Below, piece by piece: positions 35,021-44,414 of a DNA stretch of 64,000 nucleotides. The translations under genes and the position numbers were made by a program. The notes beneath the pieces are model-generated. The model was not told where the DNA came from. It searched no databases and was given only the letters and a program-made list of their open reading frames with translations. The stretch is taken from positions 3,519,001-3,583,000 of the forward strand of contig NZ_CP129137.1 in NCBI RefSeq assembly GCF_030406905.1, written 5' to 3'. This DNA is from Streptomyces sp. HUAS CB01. Lineage in GTDB: Bacteria; Actinomycetota; Actinomycetes; Streptomycetales; Streptomycetaceae. How positions within the stretch are numbered: position 1 is the first letter of the stretch; each line of letters opens with the position of its first letter.

Positions 35021-38000
35021 TCAGTCGAACCAGCGGTCCCGTGCCAGCTCCTCCGTGCGCGACGGGTCCTCGAGGAGCGCCGCCACCTCGAAACGGCGGG
35101 GCCACTGGCCCGCCGCCCAGGCGAGACCGGCGGCGACGCCCTCCAGCGTCGCGGCGTGGATGACGCCGTCGGACGTACGGCGCCAGTCGAGTTCGACGCC
35201 GCCCGCGAGGAGTTCCTCGTGCTCGACGTACGACGTCGGCGTCGCCGGGCCCAGCAGCGCGTGCACCGGCTCCGGCACCTCGTGCTCCTCCCCGACCGTC
35301 GTCACCTCCGCCTCCACCGCCTCGCTGAGCCGCCCCACCTGGAACAGCTCGGCCAGGTCCGCGGCCCGGTCCGGGGAGACCGGCAGCAGCGGACGCCCGG
35401 CGGTCAGCGGCAGCAGATCGGGGGCGTCCGCGACGAGGGCGTCCGCGGCGTCCACCACCCGCACCTGTCCGTCGACGACCGCGCGCAGGTCGTCCGGGAG
35501 CGTGACCTGCTCCGGGTCCAGATCCGCCAGCGCCGTGTAGAGGCCGTGCAACTGGGACGCGGTGACCGGACGGTCCGGGTCGGCGAGCCGCCCCAGCAGC
35601 TCGGCCGCGCCGCCCGGCTCGTCGAGCAGCGCGGCCACGGACGTCCGTACGCCCAGGGCGTGCAGCACCTGCTCGTCCTCGAAGCCGGTCGCGTCGGCGG
35701 AGTCGTACAGGCCGACCAGCAGCGGATCGCCGCCCGAGGACCGCAGACCCGCGGGGCGGCGGCCGCCCAGCACCGGGTGGTCGCGCAGCCACCAGGCCGT
35801 GTACGGCCGGATCGTCTCGGTCGTGCCGTCGGGCAGCAGCACCCGGACCGGCTGGGTCAGCGCGTCCCTCAGCGGCGGCCTGGCCAGCAGCGCGAGAGCC
35901 CGCGGCCACTGGTCGTCGTCCACGAGATCCAGGTCGCGCACGGCGGCGATCTCCGTCGCCACCGGCGGTACGGGGGTCTCGGGCAGCCGGTCGAGGACGT
36001 CCTCGCACCAGACGTCGACCGCGTCCAGCAGCCCCGCGTCGTCCGGCTCCGCGAAGTCGCCCTCGCGGGGCTCCAGTTCGTCCGGGTCCAGAACGACGTC
36101 CGTGGCGCGGACGAGCGCGAAGTTCGCCAGCACCCCGCACGCGGCGAGCGGCTGCTCGCCCCAGCGCTCCGCCAGCTCGGCGTCGACGAGGGCCAGTTCG
36201 CCCTCGCGCATCACGGACGCGAAAGGGCTTCCCGGCAGCACCAGTTCACCGGCCGGAGCGAGCTCGCCGTCCTCGTCCGGCAGCGCGAGCGCGCCCAGCC
36301 ACGGCTCGTCTCCCGGCTCCAGCCCCGCGTCCCTGACGAGGGCGAGGACGATCTCCGCCAGCTCCTCGCTGTCCGGCGCGTCCTCGTCCCACAGCCCGTC
36401 GCCGTCCTCCAGCGACGCGGCGACGGCGGCCCGCACCTGGGGGGTCGTCAGCACCGCGCGCGGTGTCGCGGGCAGCGCGCCCAGCTTCTCCAGCAGCGGA
36501 TGGGCGGCCGCCTGATGGGCCACCTTCAGCCCGAACCGGGCCAGTCCCTCCGGCGTCTCGGCGGTCGGCAGCAGCACCTGGCGCGGGCCGATGGTGGTAC
36601 GGGGCGCACGGCGCTGACGCGGCTCCTCGTCCTCCTCGCCGGCCACCGCGTCGCCGGCGGCCGCACCCGTACCGGCGAGCGGCACCGGCAGACCGGACAG
36701 CCGCTCCGGATCCACTCCGGCGAGGCTGTCGTACAGCCGCCACCACCACGACGGGTCGCGCTCGATGCCGGCGAGCCGGTCGACGGCCTCCGTCAGCGGG
36801 ACCCGCGCGACACCGAGCGTCCGCAGCTCCACCCGGCGCTCCAGACCGGCGGGGAGCAACGTCGGCAGCACGTCCGCCAGGACCCGTACGGTCTCGGCGC
36901 CGGCGCCCTCCACGACCTCGGCCTCCAGCGGGCGCAGCGCCACCACGTCCTCCGAGGGGACGGCGGGCGCGAGGAACGCGACGCGCGGCAGCAGCTCCAG
37001 GATCGCCGCGCGCAGCGAACCGTCCAGCTCGCCCTTGCCCAGCGGCCCGGGGACGAGGTCGATCAGCCCGGTCCCGACCGGCTGCCAGTCGCCGAGCAGT
37101 TCGGCGTACGCGTCGGCCGCGCGCCGCACCAGGAAGTCGGTGAGCGGACCCGGAGCCGGATGGCGGCGGGCGGTGTCGAGCGGCAGCGAGGCGATCAGCA
37201 GCGCCGGCACACCGAGGGGCTCGTCGGTCGGTGTCGGCGCGTGGACGACCGGCGCTGTCGCCGGGTACACGGGCATGCCCTCGGCGTCCACGGGGACCGC
37301 CCAGGTCACGGTCCAGTGCGGCCGCAGCCGCTCCTCCACCGGCCGGTCCGCGAGCAGGGCGGGCTCGAGGGCGCCGTGGTGGCTGACGACCCGCCAGCGG
37401 CTCAGTCCGCGGGCGCTGTCCTCGACGTGGACGTGGTCGCCGTGCTGCGAGCGGCGCAGGGTCCTGACCCCCTCCGGGGTCTCCACGACGACCTCGGTGA
37501 GCCCCGGCAGGGTCAGCAGCAGCGCGTCGTCGATCCCGGCGAGCAGCCGGGAGACCAGGTCCTCGGCGGTCCCGTCGCGCAGCGGCAGGATCACGACCGT
37601 GTCGTAGCCGTCGGGTGCGGTGCCCTCGGCGGGCAGCGGCAGCCGCAGCAGGGGTACGTGGCCGTCCCGGCGACGGAGCTCGTCCCCGAGTCCCGGGCTG
37701 GCCTGCGCCGCCCGCGCGGCGAGTTCCCGGGCCTCGGCCAGCGACCAGCGGACTCCCCCGTGGCGGCCGACGACGGCGGGCTCGTCGCTCACGGCCAGTA
37801 CGGCGGCGAAGCCGACGCCGAACCGGCCCACGGCGGTCCGGTCGTCCTCACGCTTGGCGGACGCCCGCAGCGTCGACAGCGACTCCACTCCGGTGGCGTC
37901 CAGCGGCGCTCCGGTGTTGGCGGCGACGAGCGTGCCCCGGTCGAGGGTGAGCCGGAGACGCCCGGGGACGCCGGCGCGGCCGGCGGCGTCGGCGGCGTTC

Positions 38001-38170
38001 TGGGCCAGCTCGACGATCACACGATCGCGGTAGCCGCCGAGGGCGAGGTCCTCCTCGGCGTTGGCGTCCTCGCGGAAGCGGGCGGGGCTCGCGCCCCAGG
38101 CGTCGAGCACCCCACGCCGCAGCCGCGCCGTCCCGAACGGGTCGGCCCCCTCGGTCGTCCTGACGCTCAC
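35021..38170 (-). CDS. Large sacsin-like protein with N-terminal GHKL ATPase domain
   Basis: A 1049-residue cytoplasmic protein. The N-terminal 250 residues form a GHKL (Hsp90/histidine-kinase-type) ATP-binding domain. The N-box is VIVELAQNAADAAG (about residues 45-60), the G1-like region is GTLVAANTGAPLDATGVESL, and the ATP lid is DRTAVGRFGVGFAAVLAVSD. This is the sacsin/DUF3684-like arrangement. The remaining 750 residues are acidic and leucine-rich, without a recognised domain. Such proteins are thought to act as chaperone-like factors, but none of the bacterial ones is characterised to my knowledge. The GTG at 38170 (MSVRTTEGADPFGTARLRRG) has GGAGA upstream; the open frame continues much further 5' but only through repeat DNA. 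Confidence 0.8.
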   Translation of the reverse strand: MSVRTTEGADPFGTARLRRGVLDAWGASPARFREDANAEEDLALGGYRDRVIVELAQNAADAAGRAGVPGRLRLTLDRGTLVAANTGAPLDATGVESLSTLRASAKREDDRTAVGRFGVGFAAVLAVSDEPAVVGRHGGVRWSLAEARELAARAAQASPGLGDELRRRDGHVPLLRLPLPAEGTAPDGYDTVVILPLRDGTAEDLVSRLLAGIDDALLLTLPGLTEVVVETPEGVRTLRRSQHGDHVHVEDSARGLSRWRVVSHHGALEPALLADRPVEERLRPHWTVTWAVPVDAEGMPVYPATAPVVHAPTPTDEPLGVPALLIASLPLDTARRHPAPGPLTDFLVRRAADAYAELLGDWQPVGTGLIDLVPGPLGKGELDGSLRAAILELLPRVAFLAPAVPSEDVVALRPLEAEVVEGAGAETVRVLADVLPTLLPAGLERRVELRTLGVARVPLTEAVDRLAGIERDPSWWWRLYDSLAGVDPERLSGLPVPLAGTGAAAGDAVAGEEDEEPRQRRAPRTTIGPRQVLLPTAETPEGLARFGLKVAHQAAAHPLLEKLGALPATPRAVLTTPQVRAAVAASLEDGDGLWDEDAPDSEELAEIVLALVRDAGLEPGDEPWLGALALPDEDGELAPAGELVLPGSPFASVMREGELALVDAELAERWGEQPLAACGVLANFALVRATDVVLDPDELEPREGDFAEPDDAGLLDAVDVWCEDVLDRLPETPVPPVATEIAAVRDLDLVDDDQWPRALALLARPPLRDALTQPVRVLLPDGTTETIRPYTAWWLRDHPVLGGRRPAGLRSSGGDPLLVGLYDSADATGFEDEQVLHALGVRTSVAALLDEPGGAAELLGRLADPDRPVTASQLHGLYTALADLDPEQVTLPDDLRAVVDGQVRVVDAADALVADAPDLLPLTAGRPLLPVSPDRAADLAELFQVGRLSEAVEAEVTTVGEEHEVPEPVHALLGPATPTSYVEHEELLAGGVELDWRRTSDGVIHAATLEGVAAGLAWAAGQWPRRFEVAALLEDPSRTEELARDRWFD

Positions 38171-38350
38171 GCCTGTCTCCGCTCTCTGGCTGTTCCGGCA
38201 TGTCCGGCGGGGTTCCCGCGGTTCCGGCGACCCGCTGGTGCGGCCGTTCCGGCCGCGCGGGGCCGCAGCCCCGCCCCGGGGCCCGAAGGTACCGCGTCGC
38301 ACGCGCCCCCCGCGCGACCGCTCCGCTGGGGGCTCGCTGCGCGCACCCGC

Positions 38351-38686
38351 GTGGCGTGGTCGGGGGCCTCGCCCCCCGTACAGGAGGGCGTCCGGCGCGA
38401 CGGCGGCCTCACCGGGGCGCCGGTCCGTTCGGCGGGCGGGGGCGGCCTGACCGGGGGACCGGTCAGCGCCGCGACCTCGGACGGTCCGCGCGACACGCCC
38501 GGGGTCCCGGCCCGGCCGCGTGGCGTGGTCGGGGGCCTCGCCCCCGTACAGGAGGGCGTCCGGCGCGACGGCGGCCTCACCGGGGCACCGGTCCGTTCGG
38601 CGGGCGGGGGCGGCCTGACCGGGGGACCGGTCAGCGCCGCCGACCTCGGACGGTCCGCGCGACACGCCCGGGGTCCCGGCCCGGCA
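38351..38686. repeat. Tandem duplication of a 169-bp non-coding block
   Basis: Positions 38351-38517 recur at 38520-38686 with only a handful of differences (an extra C in one CCCCC run, one G/A change, one extra C). It fills most of the 650-bp space between the sacsin-like gene and the DUF3027 gene. No ribosome binding site or protein family was recognised in any frame of this 650-bp space. Confidence 0.85.
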
Positions 38687-38822
38687 CTCGTTCCCCGCCA
38701 AGCACCCGGAGGCCCGGCCCGAAACTCGTCGGGGCCGGCCGCGGCCAGCCGGCGCGGCGGGCTGGCGGTGTCCGGGGCCTGCTGATCGTGGCGTTCCGAC
38801 CGGCCGGTCCCGTGGCTAGGGT

Positions 38823-39734
38823 CTACGAGTGGCCGAGGTCCTCGTCCTGCGGGGACGTCTCCACGTGGTCCGGGACCGAGCCGCTGTCGGGTGCCGGACG
38901 GAGCGGGAACTCGTCCGACCGCATCGAGTCCAGCACCGGCGGCGCCGGCCGCGGCGGCTTCGGCATGACCGCCGCCTCGGAGTGCCCGCCGCACCCGTAC
39001 GACAGCGACACGACCCGCCCGTCCGCCGGGGAGAACTCGTTCGCGCACACCCCGAACGCCTGCTTGAGCGACCCCGACAGCGGCATCAGGAAACCGCAGG
39101 ACTGGCACGACGCCGGCGCGGCCTGCGCCATCGGCGTCTTCGCGCCGAAGGAGTCCTCCCAGCGGTCCGCGGCGACGTGCAGCCCGTAGCGGGAGAGGAC
39201 CCGCGCCCGGCGCATGCCCAGTTCCTCGGCCACGGAGGAGATCGCGCCGCGCGACGGGGCGCGGGTCACGATCTCCGCGTCCTCGGCGTCGACGCGGTCG
39301 GCCATCTCCGCGGAGACCGCCGAGTTCGGGGGCGGCGCGTCCTCACCCGAGTAGCCGGGCTCGAGCCTCAGGTCCTCCGCGTCCGTGGGCAGCAGATCGC
39401 CCGGGCCGAGGTCGCCGGGCCGCAGCCGCTCGCTCCACGGCACCCACTCCGGCGCGAGCAGGGCGTCCGGTCCGGGCAGGAGCACGGCCTCGTCGACCGT
39501 GACGTTCTTGGCCCGCGACGCGCGGGCCACCGTGACGGCCCAGCGCCAGCCCCGGTAGCCGGCCTCCCGGCACTCGAAGAAGTGGGTGACGACCCGGTCG
39601 CCCTCGGACACGAGCGAGACGTGCTCACCCACCACTCCCGGCGCGGCGGCCTCGTCGGCGGCCGTCCGGGCGAGGTCTACCGCCTCGGCGCACAGACGGT
39701 CGGGGGTACGGCTTCGCGTCGTCGCAGCACTCAC
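38823..39734 (-). CDS. DUF3027 family protein
   Basis: A 303-residue actinobacterial protein. It starts with a helical segment (CAEAVDLARTAADEAAAPGV), then the characteristic HVSLVSEGDRVVTHFFECREAGYRGW-like block and WAVTVARASRAKNVTVDEAVLLPG. The C-half contains RARVLSRYGLHVAADRW, the CQSCGF pair plus VCAN and YGCGGH. These four cysteines and a histidine could bind zinc. The function is unknown; the gene sits beside the csp/mqn region in Streptomyces. The GTG at 39734 has AGGAGAG upstream. It is divergent from an MFS gene across 280 bp. Confidence 0.85.
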   Translation of the reverse strand: MSAATTRSRTPDRLCAEAVDLARTAADEAAAPGVVGEHVSLVSEGDRVVTHFFECREAGYRGWRWAVTVARASRAKNVTVDEAVLLPGPDALLAPEWVPWSERLRPGDLGPGDLLPTDAEDLRLEPGYSGEDAPPPNSAVSAEMADRVDAEDAEIVTRAPSRGAISSVAEELGMRRARVLSRYGLHVAADRWEDSFGAKTPMAQAAPASCQSCGFLMPLSGSLKQAFGVCANEFSPADGRVVSLSYGCGGHSEAAVMPKPPRPAPPVLDSMRSDEFPLRPAPDSGSVPDHVETSPQDEDLGHS

Positions 39735-40014
39735 AGGTCTCGCTTCTCTCCTACGCCGTCTCACGGGTGCGCCTGGCCGATTCGCGATGTACGAGCAGCG
39801 GGCGGAGCGGACCAGAGGGCCGCATCGACGTCCGCGCCCGGCACTCTGTCTCGGGCACACCTACCGTCACCCATTCTGCGGGATGGCGAAAAGGCGCGCG
39901 GCCGGGAACTACCGCCGGTGGCGCGCTACGCACGCTACCCCCTCCGTGGCGCGCCGCCCACCTGCCCGTCCGAATCCCGGTTCGGGTCGGCGGCGGTTAG
40001 GGCACTATGACGAC

Positions 40015-41382
40015 GTGACAGCCGCGAGGTCGTCCGGCGCTCCCGGGCCGCTGAGCAGGGCGTGCCGAGCCGTCGGCCGCGCCCTGCACCTGCCGTTCAC
40101 CCGGACGGCCAGGGGCATCCGCCGGGCCACCCACGCGCACGGCGCGGGCGAGTCCGGGCTGGGCAAACTGATCGAACTGCACGCCGTCAACGGCGCGGGC
40201 GACGTCATGATCACCGTCGCACTGGCGTCCACGGTCTTCTTCTCCGTCCCCACCGACGAGGCGCGCGGGCGCGTGGCGCTCTACCTGGCCATCACCATGG
40301 CGCCGTTCACGCTGCTGGCCCCGGTGATCGGCCCGCTGCTGGACCACCTCCCGCACGGCCGCCGCGCGGCGATGGCGGGCACCATGACGGCCCGCGCGGT
40401 GCTGGCGCTGACCATGTCGGGCGCCGTCGCCACGGGCGGCATCGAGCTGTATCCGGCGGCGCTCGGCGTACTGGTGTGCTCGAAGGCGTACGGGGTGATC
40501 CGCAGCGCCGTCGTGCCGCGTCTGCTGCCACCGGGGTTCGCCCTGGTGAAGGCGAACTCACGGGTGACGCTGGCCGGACTGCTGGCCACGGGCATCGCCG
40601 CGCCGATCGGTGCCGGGCTCCAGCAGATCGGCCCCGCCTGGCCGCTGTACGGCGCGTGCGCGATCTTCGTGGCGGGCACGTTCCTGTCGCTGAGCATGCC
40701 GCCCAAGGTCGACTCGGCGAAGGGCGAGCGCAAGGCGCACATGCTGACGCACGGCGAGCGGAAGCCGAGCCTGCGGACCGTCGGCCCTTCGGTGCTGCAC
40801 GGGCTCCAGGCGAACGCGGCCCATCGCATGCTCTCGGGATTCCTGATCTTCTTCCTGGCGTTCCTGCTGCGCGTCCATCCGCTGGCCGGGCAGAGCGCGG
40901 CCGCGTCGCTGGTGATGGTCGGTGTCGCCGCGGGGATCGGGAACGCCTGCGGCACGGCGATCGGGGCGTGGGTGCGCCACCGACCTCCTGAGGTGATCGT
41001 CGCCACGGGGCTGATGCTGGCGCTGACGGCGGCGGTGCTGACAGCGGTGTTCTTCAGTCCTCTGATGGTGGCCGTGCTGGGCGCGGTGGCCGGGCTGTCG
41101 CAGGCGCTGTCGAAGCTGTCGCTGGACGCGATGATCCAGCGTGACGTGCCGGAGTCGGTGCGAACGTCGGCGTTCGCCCGTTCGGAGACGGTGCTGCAGA
41201 TGTCGTGGGTGGTCGGCGGGGCGATCGGGATCTCGCTGCCCCTGAACGGTGTGGTCGGCATGTCGGTGGCGGCGGGCATCCTGGCCCTGGGCGCGGTACT
41301 GGCGCTGCGCGGACTGCTGGTGGCGTCCCGCCGCAGCACGACGGCGCCGAGCCGGGTCACGGTCACGCCACGCGTACGGTGA
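40015..41382 (+). CDS. MFS transporter
   Basis: A 455-residue major facilitator with about 11-12 predicted helices. It begins with a 50-residue hydrophilic, arginine-rich stretch. The first helices include VNGAGDVMITVALASTVFF and GRVALYLAITMAPFTLLAPV. The loop LDHLPHGRRAAMAGTM follows helix 3, and the second half contains FLLRVHPLAGQSAAASLVMV. This group of actinobacterial MFS proteins is uncharacterised. The GTG at 40015 is preceded by CACTAT (40003-40008) six bases upstream and no ribosome binding site, so it is another candidate leaderless transcript. It is followed by the DUF2771 gene after 220 bp. Confidence 0.85.
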   Translation: MTAARSSGAPGPLSRACRAVGRALHLPFTRTARGIRRATHAHGAGESGLGKLIELHAVNGAGDVMITVALASTVFFSVPTDEARGRVALYLAITMAPFTLLAPVIGPLLDHLPHGRRAAMAGTMTARAVLALTMSGAVATGGIELYPAALGVLVCSKAYGVIRSAVVPRLLPPGFALVKANSRVTLAGLLATGIAAPIGAGLQQIGPAWPLYGACAIFVAGTFLSLSMPPKVDSAKGERKAHMLTHGERKPSLRTVGPSVLHGLQANAAHRMLSGFLIFFLAFLLRVHPLAGQSAAASLVMVGVAAGIGNACGTAIGAWVRHRPPEVIVATGLMLALTAAVLTAVFFSPLMVAVLGAVAGLSQALSKLSLDAMIQRDVPESVRTSAFARSETVLQMSWVVGGAIGISLPLNGVVGMSVAAGILALGAVLALRGLLVASRRSTTAPSRVTVTPRVR

Positions 41383-41603
41383 GGCCGCGTTCGGCGGCCG
41401 GCGACGCGGCACGCGCCCGGAGCCCCCGCCAGGGTGCCGGGTCGGCTCGGACTGCCGGCACCGGCGGCGGCCGCACGGAGGCGGGCGCGAGACCGGGCGA
41501 CCGCCGCGCGGCAGGCCCTCCGTGCGGTGCCGGCGGGGCCATCCAGGGCGCCACGCCGCACCCCCGCGCTGCGGGACACCGGGCGCCCGATAGCCTTCGG
41601 ACC

Positions 41604-42083
41604 ATGACCGTTGCGCTCCTCTCCGGCAAGCGTCGCCGGGCCGCCACCGCCCTCGGTGCCGTGTCCGCCGGCCTCCTCGTACTCTCCGCCTGCGACAAGC
41701 CGACCCCGCTCGCGACCGTGACGGTCGGGACGACCTCGGTGCACACCGAAGCCGCCTGCTACAACGACGGCAAGGCGATCAAGGAGTCGCAGATCCAGGA
41801 CTGCCTCAACAAGAAGGCCGAGAAGTCCATCACGGTCGCGCCGGACGACAAGGTCCGCTTCGGTGTCGACCCCGAGATCGCCGAGAACGGCTGGACGATC
41901 TTCATCGGCGGGGAGCGCGCCGAGCAGGAGCCGTACCACAAGACGTACCGGACGATCCCGGCCAGCGCCTTCTTCACCAGCCCGACGACCGGTGAGCCCT
42001 CCAGCTCGGCGCAGGTGTCCATCGTGGAGACCTCGGGCAAGAAGCTGACCGGCATCTGGCACTTCAAGCTGGCCCAGGACTGA
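41604..42083 (+). CDS. DUF2771 family lipoprotein
   Basis: A 159-residue exported lipoprotein. The signal peptide has a basic start (SGKRRRAATA), a hydrophobic core and the lipobox LVLSAC with the lipid-modified cysteine near residue 30. The mature part (KPTPLATVTVGTTSVHTEAA, CYNDGKAIKESQIQDCLNKK) carries two further cysteines that may pair, and ends in TGIWHFKLAQD. DUF2771 has no known function and is genus-conserved. TAGCCT (41591-41596) ends 7 bases before the ATG with no ribosome binding site. It precedes mqnB by 190 bp on the same strand. Confidence 0.88.
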   Translation: MTVALLSGKRRRAATALGAVSAGLLVLSACDKPTPLATVTVGTTSVHTEAACYNDGKAIKESQIQDCLNKKAEKSITVAPDDKVRFGVDPEIAENGWTIFIGGERAEQEPYHKTYRTIPASAFFTSPTTGEPSSSAQVSIVETSGKKLTGIWHFKLAQD

Positions 42084-42273
42084 GTCCGGACCCGCCCCGG
42101 GGAGCGGACACCCCGCACCCCGGGACCAGCCGCCCGGCGGGCCGACGGCCGGCCGTCCGGCACTCCGGGGACCGGGCGCCGGGCAGTCGGACCCCGAGGT
42201 CCGGCAGCCCGGGACCGAAGCGACCTACACCGAAGGGACCGGGTTGGGCGGCACCCGCCCGAACGGCTCAGCC

Positions 42274-42993
42274 ATGCGCGTACTCGTCGTCACCGCGGTC
42301 ACGGCGGAGGCCGACTCCGTCGCCGCCGGGCTCTGCCCCGACGGCACCGTGACCCTCCACCGCATCCCGGGCGGCCACGCCCTGCGCCGCTGCACGGGCG
42401 CGGGGACGACCGTGGACGTCCTCGCCGGAGGCGTCGGTCCCGCCGCGGCGGCCGCGGCGACGGCCACCGCGCTGACGGCCGCGGCCGTCGCACCCGGCGC
42501 CCCCGCCTACGACCTGGTCGTCTCCGCCGGGATCGGCGGGGGTTTCGCGGGCGTCGCCCCGCTCGGCGCGCTCGTGGTCGCGGACGCGATCGTCGCCGCC
42601 GACCTGGGCGCGCAGACGCCCGACGGTCATCTGCCGGTCGAGGAACTCGGCTTCGGTCGCTCCGTCCGTCCGGCCGCCGCGCTGTCGGAGCGGATCGCCG
42701 AGGCGCTGGACGCGGTGCACGGGCCCGTCCTCACCGTGTCGACCGTCACGGGCACCGCCGCCCGCGCCGCCGAGCTGACCGCACGTCACCCCCGGGCCGC
42801 CGTCGAGGCGATGGAGGGCTTCGGGGTCGCCGAGGCCGCCGCGTCGCACGGCGTTCCCGTCGCCGAGATCCGCGCCGTGTCCAACGCCGTCGGCCCCCGC
42901 GACCGGGCCGCCTGGCGCATCGGCGAGGCCCTGGACGCCCTGCGGAACGCGTTCCGGCTGCTGAGCCCCGTCCTCGAGGAGGAGGCCCGATGA
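42274..42993 (+). CDS. mqnB: Futalosine hydrolase
   Basis: A 239-residue nucleoside-phosphorylase-fold enzyme of the futalosine menaquinone pathway. It cleaves futalosine to hypoxanthine and dehypoxanthine futalosine. Support comes from the N-terminal VLVVTAVTAEADSVAAGL, the GVGPAAAAAATATAL block, DLVVSAGIGGGFAGVAPLG, and the active-site region VEAMEGFGVAEAAASHGVP with EAMEG. It overlaps mqnD by 4 bp (ATGA). The ATG at 42274 gives MRVLVVTAV. However, a TTG at 42244 with AAGGGA five bases upstream is in frame and could be the real start, adding ten residues. In S. coelicolor the orthologue is SCO4327. Confidence 0.92.
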   Translation: MRVLVVTAVTAEADSVAAGLCPDGTVTLHRIPGGHALRRCTGAGTTVDVLAGGVGPAAAAAATATALTAAAVAPGAPAYDLVVSAGIGGGFAGVAPLGALVVADAIVAADLGAQTPDGHLPVEELGFGRSVRPAAALSERIAEALDAVHGPVLTVSTVTGTAARAAELTARHPRAAVEAMEGFGVAEAAASHGVPVAEIRAVSNAVGPRDRAAWRIGEALDALRNAFRLLSPVLEEEAR

Positions 42994-43832
42994 GCAAACT
43001 CAAGATCGCCTACTCACCCTGCCCGAACGACACCTTCGTCTTCGACGCCTGGGCCCACGGGCGGGTCCCGGGCGCACCCCGCCTCGACGTGACGTTCGCC
43101 GACATCGACGTCACCAACGGCATGGCCGAGCGCGGCGAGTTCGACGTCCTGAAGGTCTCCTACGCGGTGCTGCCGTACGTGCTCGACGAGTACGCGCTGC
43201 TGCCCTGCGGCGGCGCGCTGGGCCGGGGCTGCGGCCCGCTCGTGCTCACAAGGGAGCCGGGCACCGACCTGAGCGGCGCGACGGTCGCCGTTCCCAGCGA
43301 GAAGTCGACGGCGTACCTGCTGTTCCGGCTGTGGGCCGCGGACGTGCTGCCGGACGGGGTCGGCCGGGTCGTCGTCCTGCCGTTCCACGAGATCATGCCG
43401 GCCGTACGGGACGGCAAGGTGGACGCCGGACTGGTCATCCACGAGGCGCGGTTCACCTATCAGGAGTACGGCCTGCACTGCCTTGCCGACATGGGCGAGC
43501 ACTGGGAGACCACGACCGGACTGCCGATCCCGCTCGGCGCGATCATCGCCAAGCGTTCGCTGGGGCCGGAGCTGCTGAGCCTCCTGGCCGAATCCGCTCG
43601 TACGTCCGTCCGCATGGCCTGGGACGACCCGCCGGCGTCCCGCCCGTACGTGATGGAGCACGCCCAGGAGATGGACCCGGCCGTCGTCGACCAGCACATC
43701 GGGCTCTACGTCAACGAGTTCACGGCCGACCTCGGCGAGGCGGGGTACGCGGCCGTCCGCGGGCTGCTCACACGTGCGGCGGCCGAGGGGCTCGTACCTC
43801 CCCTCGGCCGCGAAGCGCTGTCCTTCGTCTGA
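42990..43832 (+). CDS. mqnD: 1,4-dihydroxy-6-naphthoate synthase
   Basis: A 280-residue periplasmic-binding-fold enzyme that converts cyclic dehypoxanthine futalosine to 1,4-dihydroxy-6-naphthoate in menaquinone synthesis. Diagnostic stretches are the N-terminal KIAYSPCPNDTFVFDAWAHG, FADIDVTNGMAERGEFDVLK, VPSEKSTAYLLFRLW and the active-site region VIHEARFTYQEYGL. It is translationally coupled to mqnB. The other pathway genes (mqnA, mqnC, mqnE) are not in the window; they lie elsewhere in Streptomyces. A shared hairpin separates it from the convergent cold-shock gene. Confidence 0.95.
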   Translation: MSKLKIAYSPCPNDTFVFDAWAHGRVPGAPRLDVTFADIDVTNGMAERGEFDVLKVSYAVLPYVLDEYALLPCGGALGRGCGPLVLTREPGTDLSGATVAVPSEKSTAYLLFRLWAADVLPDGVGRVVVLPFHEIMPAVRDGKVDAGLVIHEARFTYQEYGLHCLADMGEHWETTTGLPIPLGAIIAKRSLGPELLSLLAESARTSVRMAWDDPPASRPYVMEHAQEMDPAVVDQHIGLYVNEFTADLGEAGYAAVRGLLTRAAAEGLVPPLGREALSFV

Positions 43833-43865
43833 CCGCCGCGCCACCGTCCGGAGGGTGCGCGGCGG
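43833..43865. terminator. Bidirectional terminator between mqnD and the cold-shock gene
   Basis: Nine-bp arms CCGCCGCGC (43833-43841) and GCGCGGCGG (43857-43865) form a hairpin in the 39-bp space between the two convergent stop codons. Confidence 0.6.
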
Positions 43866-43871
43866 CGGAGA

Positions 43872-44255
43872 TCAGACGTCGAGCTGGTCGGCCACCGCGC
43901 GCAGCAGACCCGCGATCTTCTTTCCGTGGGCCTTGTCCGGGTAGCGGCCGCGCTCCAGCTGCGGGGTGATGTTCTCCAGCAGCGTCGTCAGGTCCTGGAC
44001 GATCGACGCCAGCTCGTCCGGCTTGCGGCGCTGAGCGGCCGCCACGGAGGGGGTCGGGTCGAGGACCGTGACCGAGAGTGCCTGGTCACCGCGCTGTCCG
44101 GCGACGACGCCGAACTCGACCCGCTGACCGGGCTTCAGCGCGTCGACTCCGTCAGGAAGCACCGACGAGTGGACGAAGACGTCGCCGCCGTCGTCGCGGG
44201 AGAGAAAGCCGAAGCCCTTCTCGCTGTTGAACCACTTGACCTTGCCGGTAGGCAC
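43872..44255 (-). CDS. Cold-shock domain protein with C-terminal extension
   Basis: A 127-residue nucleic-acid-binding protein. Residues 1-66 are a cold-shock OB domain ([19 protein letters not shown] with RNP1-like KGFGFL, and DVFVHSSVL with RNP2), followed by [20 protein letters not shown]. The extra 60 residues ([20 protein letters not shown], ending [11 protein letters not shown]) are helical and mark the longer actinobacterial CspA-like form, orthologous by position to SCO4325. The GTG at 44255 has GAGGA upstream, and a leader of more than 100 bases separates it from the divergent membrane-protein gene. Cold-shock mRNAs often use such leaders. Confidence 0.93.
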   Translation of the reverse strand: MPTGKVKWFNSEKGFGFLSRDDGGDVFVHSSVLPDGVDALKPGQRVEFGVVAGQRGDQALSVTVLDPTPSVAAAQRRKPDELASIVQDLTTLLENITPQLERGRYPDKAHGKKIAGLLRAVADQLDV

Positions 44256-44414
44256 GTCTGTCCTCGTCCTCGTACTCGTCGGGAATTGCGAAAAAACGGT
44301 CTGGATAGCACTGCAGCGGGCCGCTCGACCCGCCACCACACAAGGCTAATGGTCCGAGGGCCACTGACAAGACGTCCCCGGTGGTTCCTACGCGCTGGGA
44401 ACTACCCTGGTCGG

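Noticed and set aside
35156..38785. 1209-codon plus-strand open frame opposite the sacsin-like gene
   Set aside because: Composition is that of an antisense shadow (Arg/Gln/Val/Gly-rich), with no signal, domain or start site.
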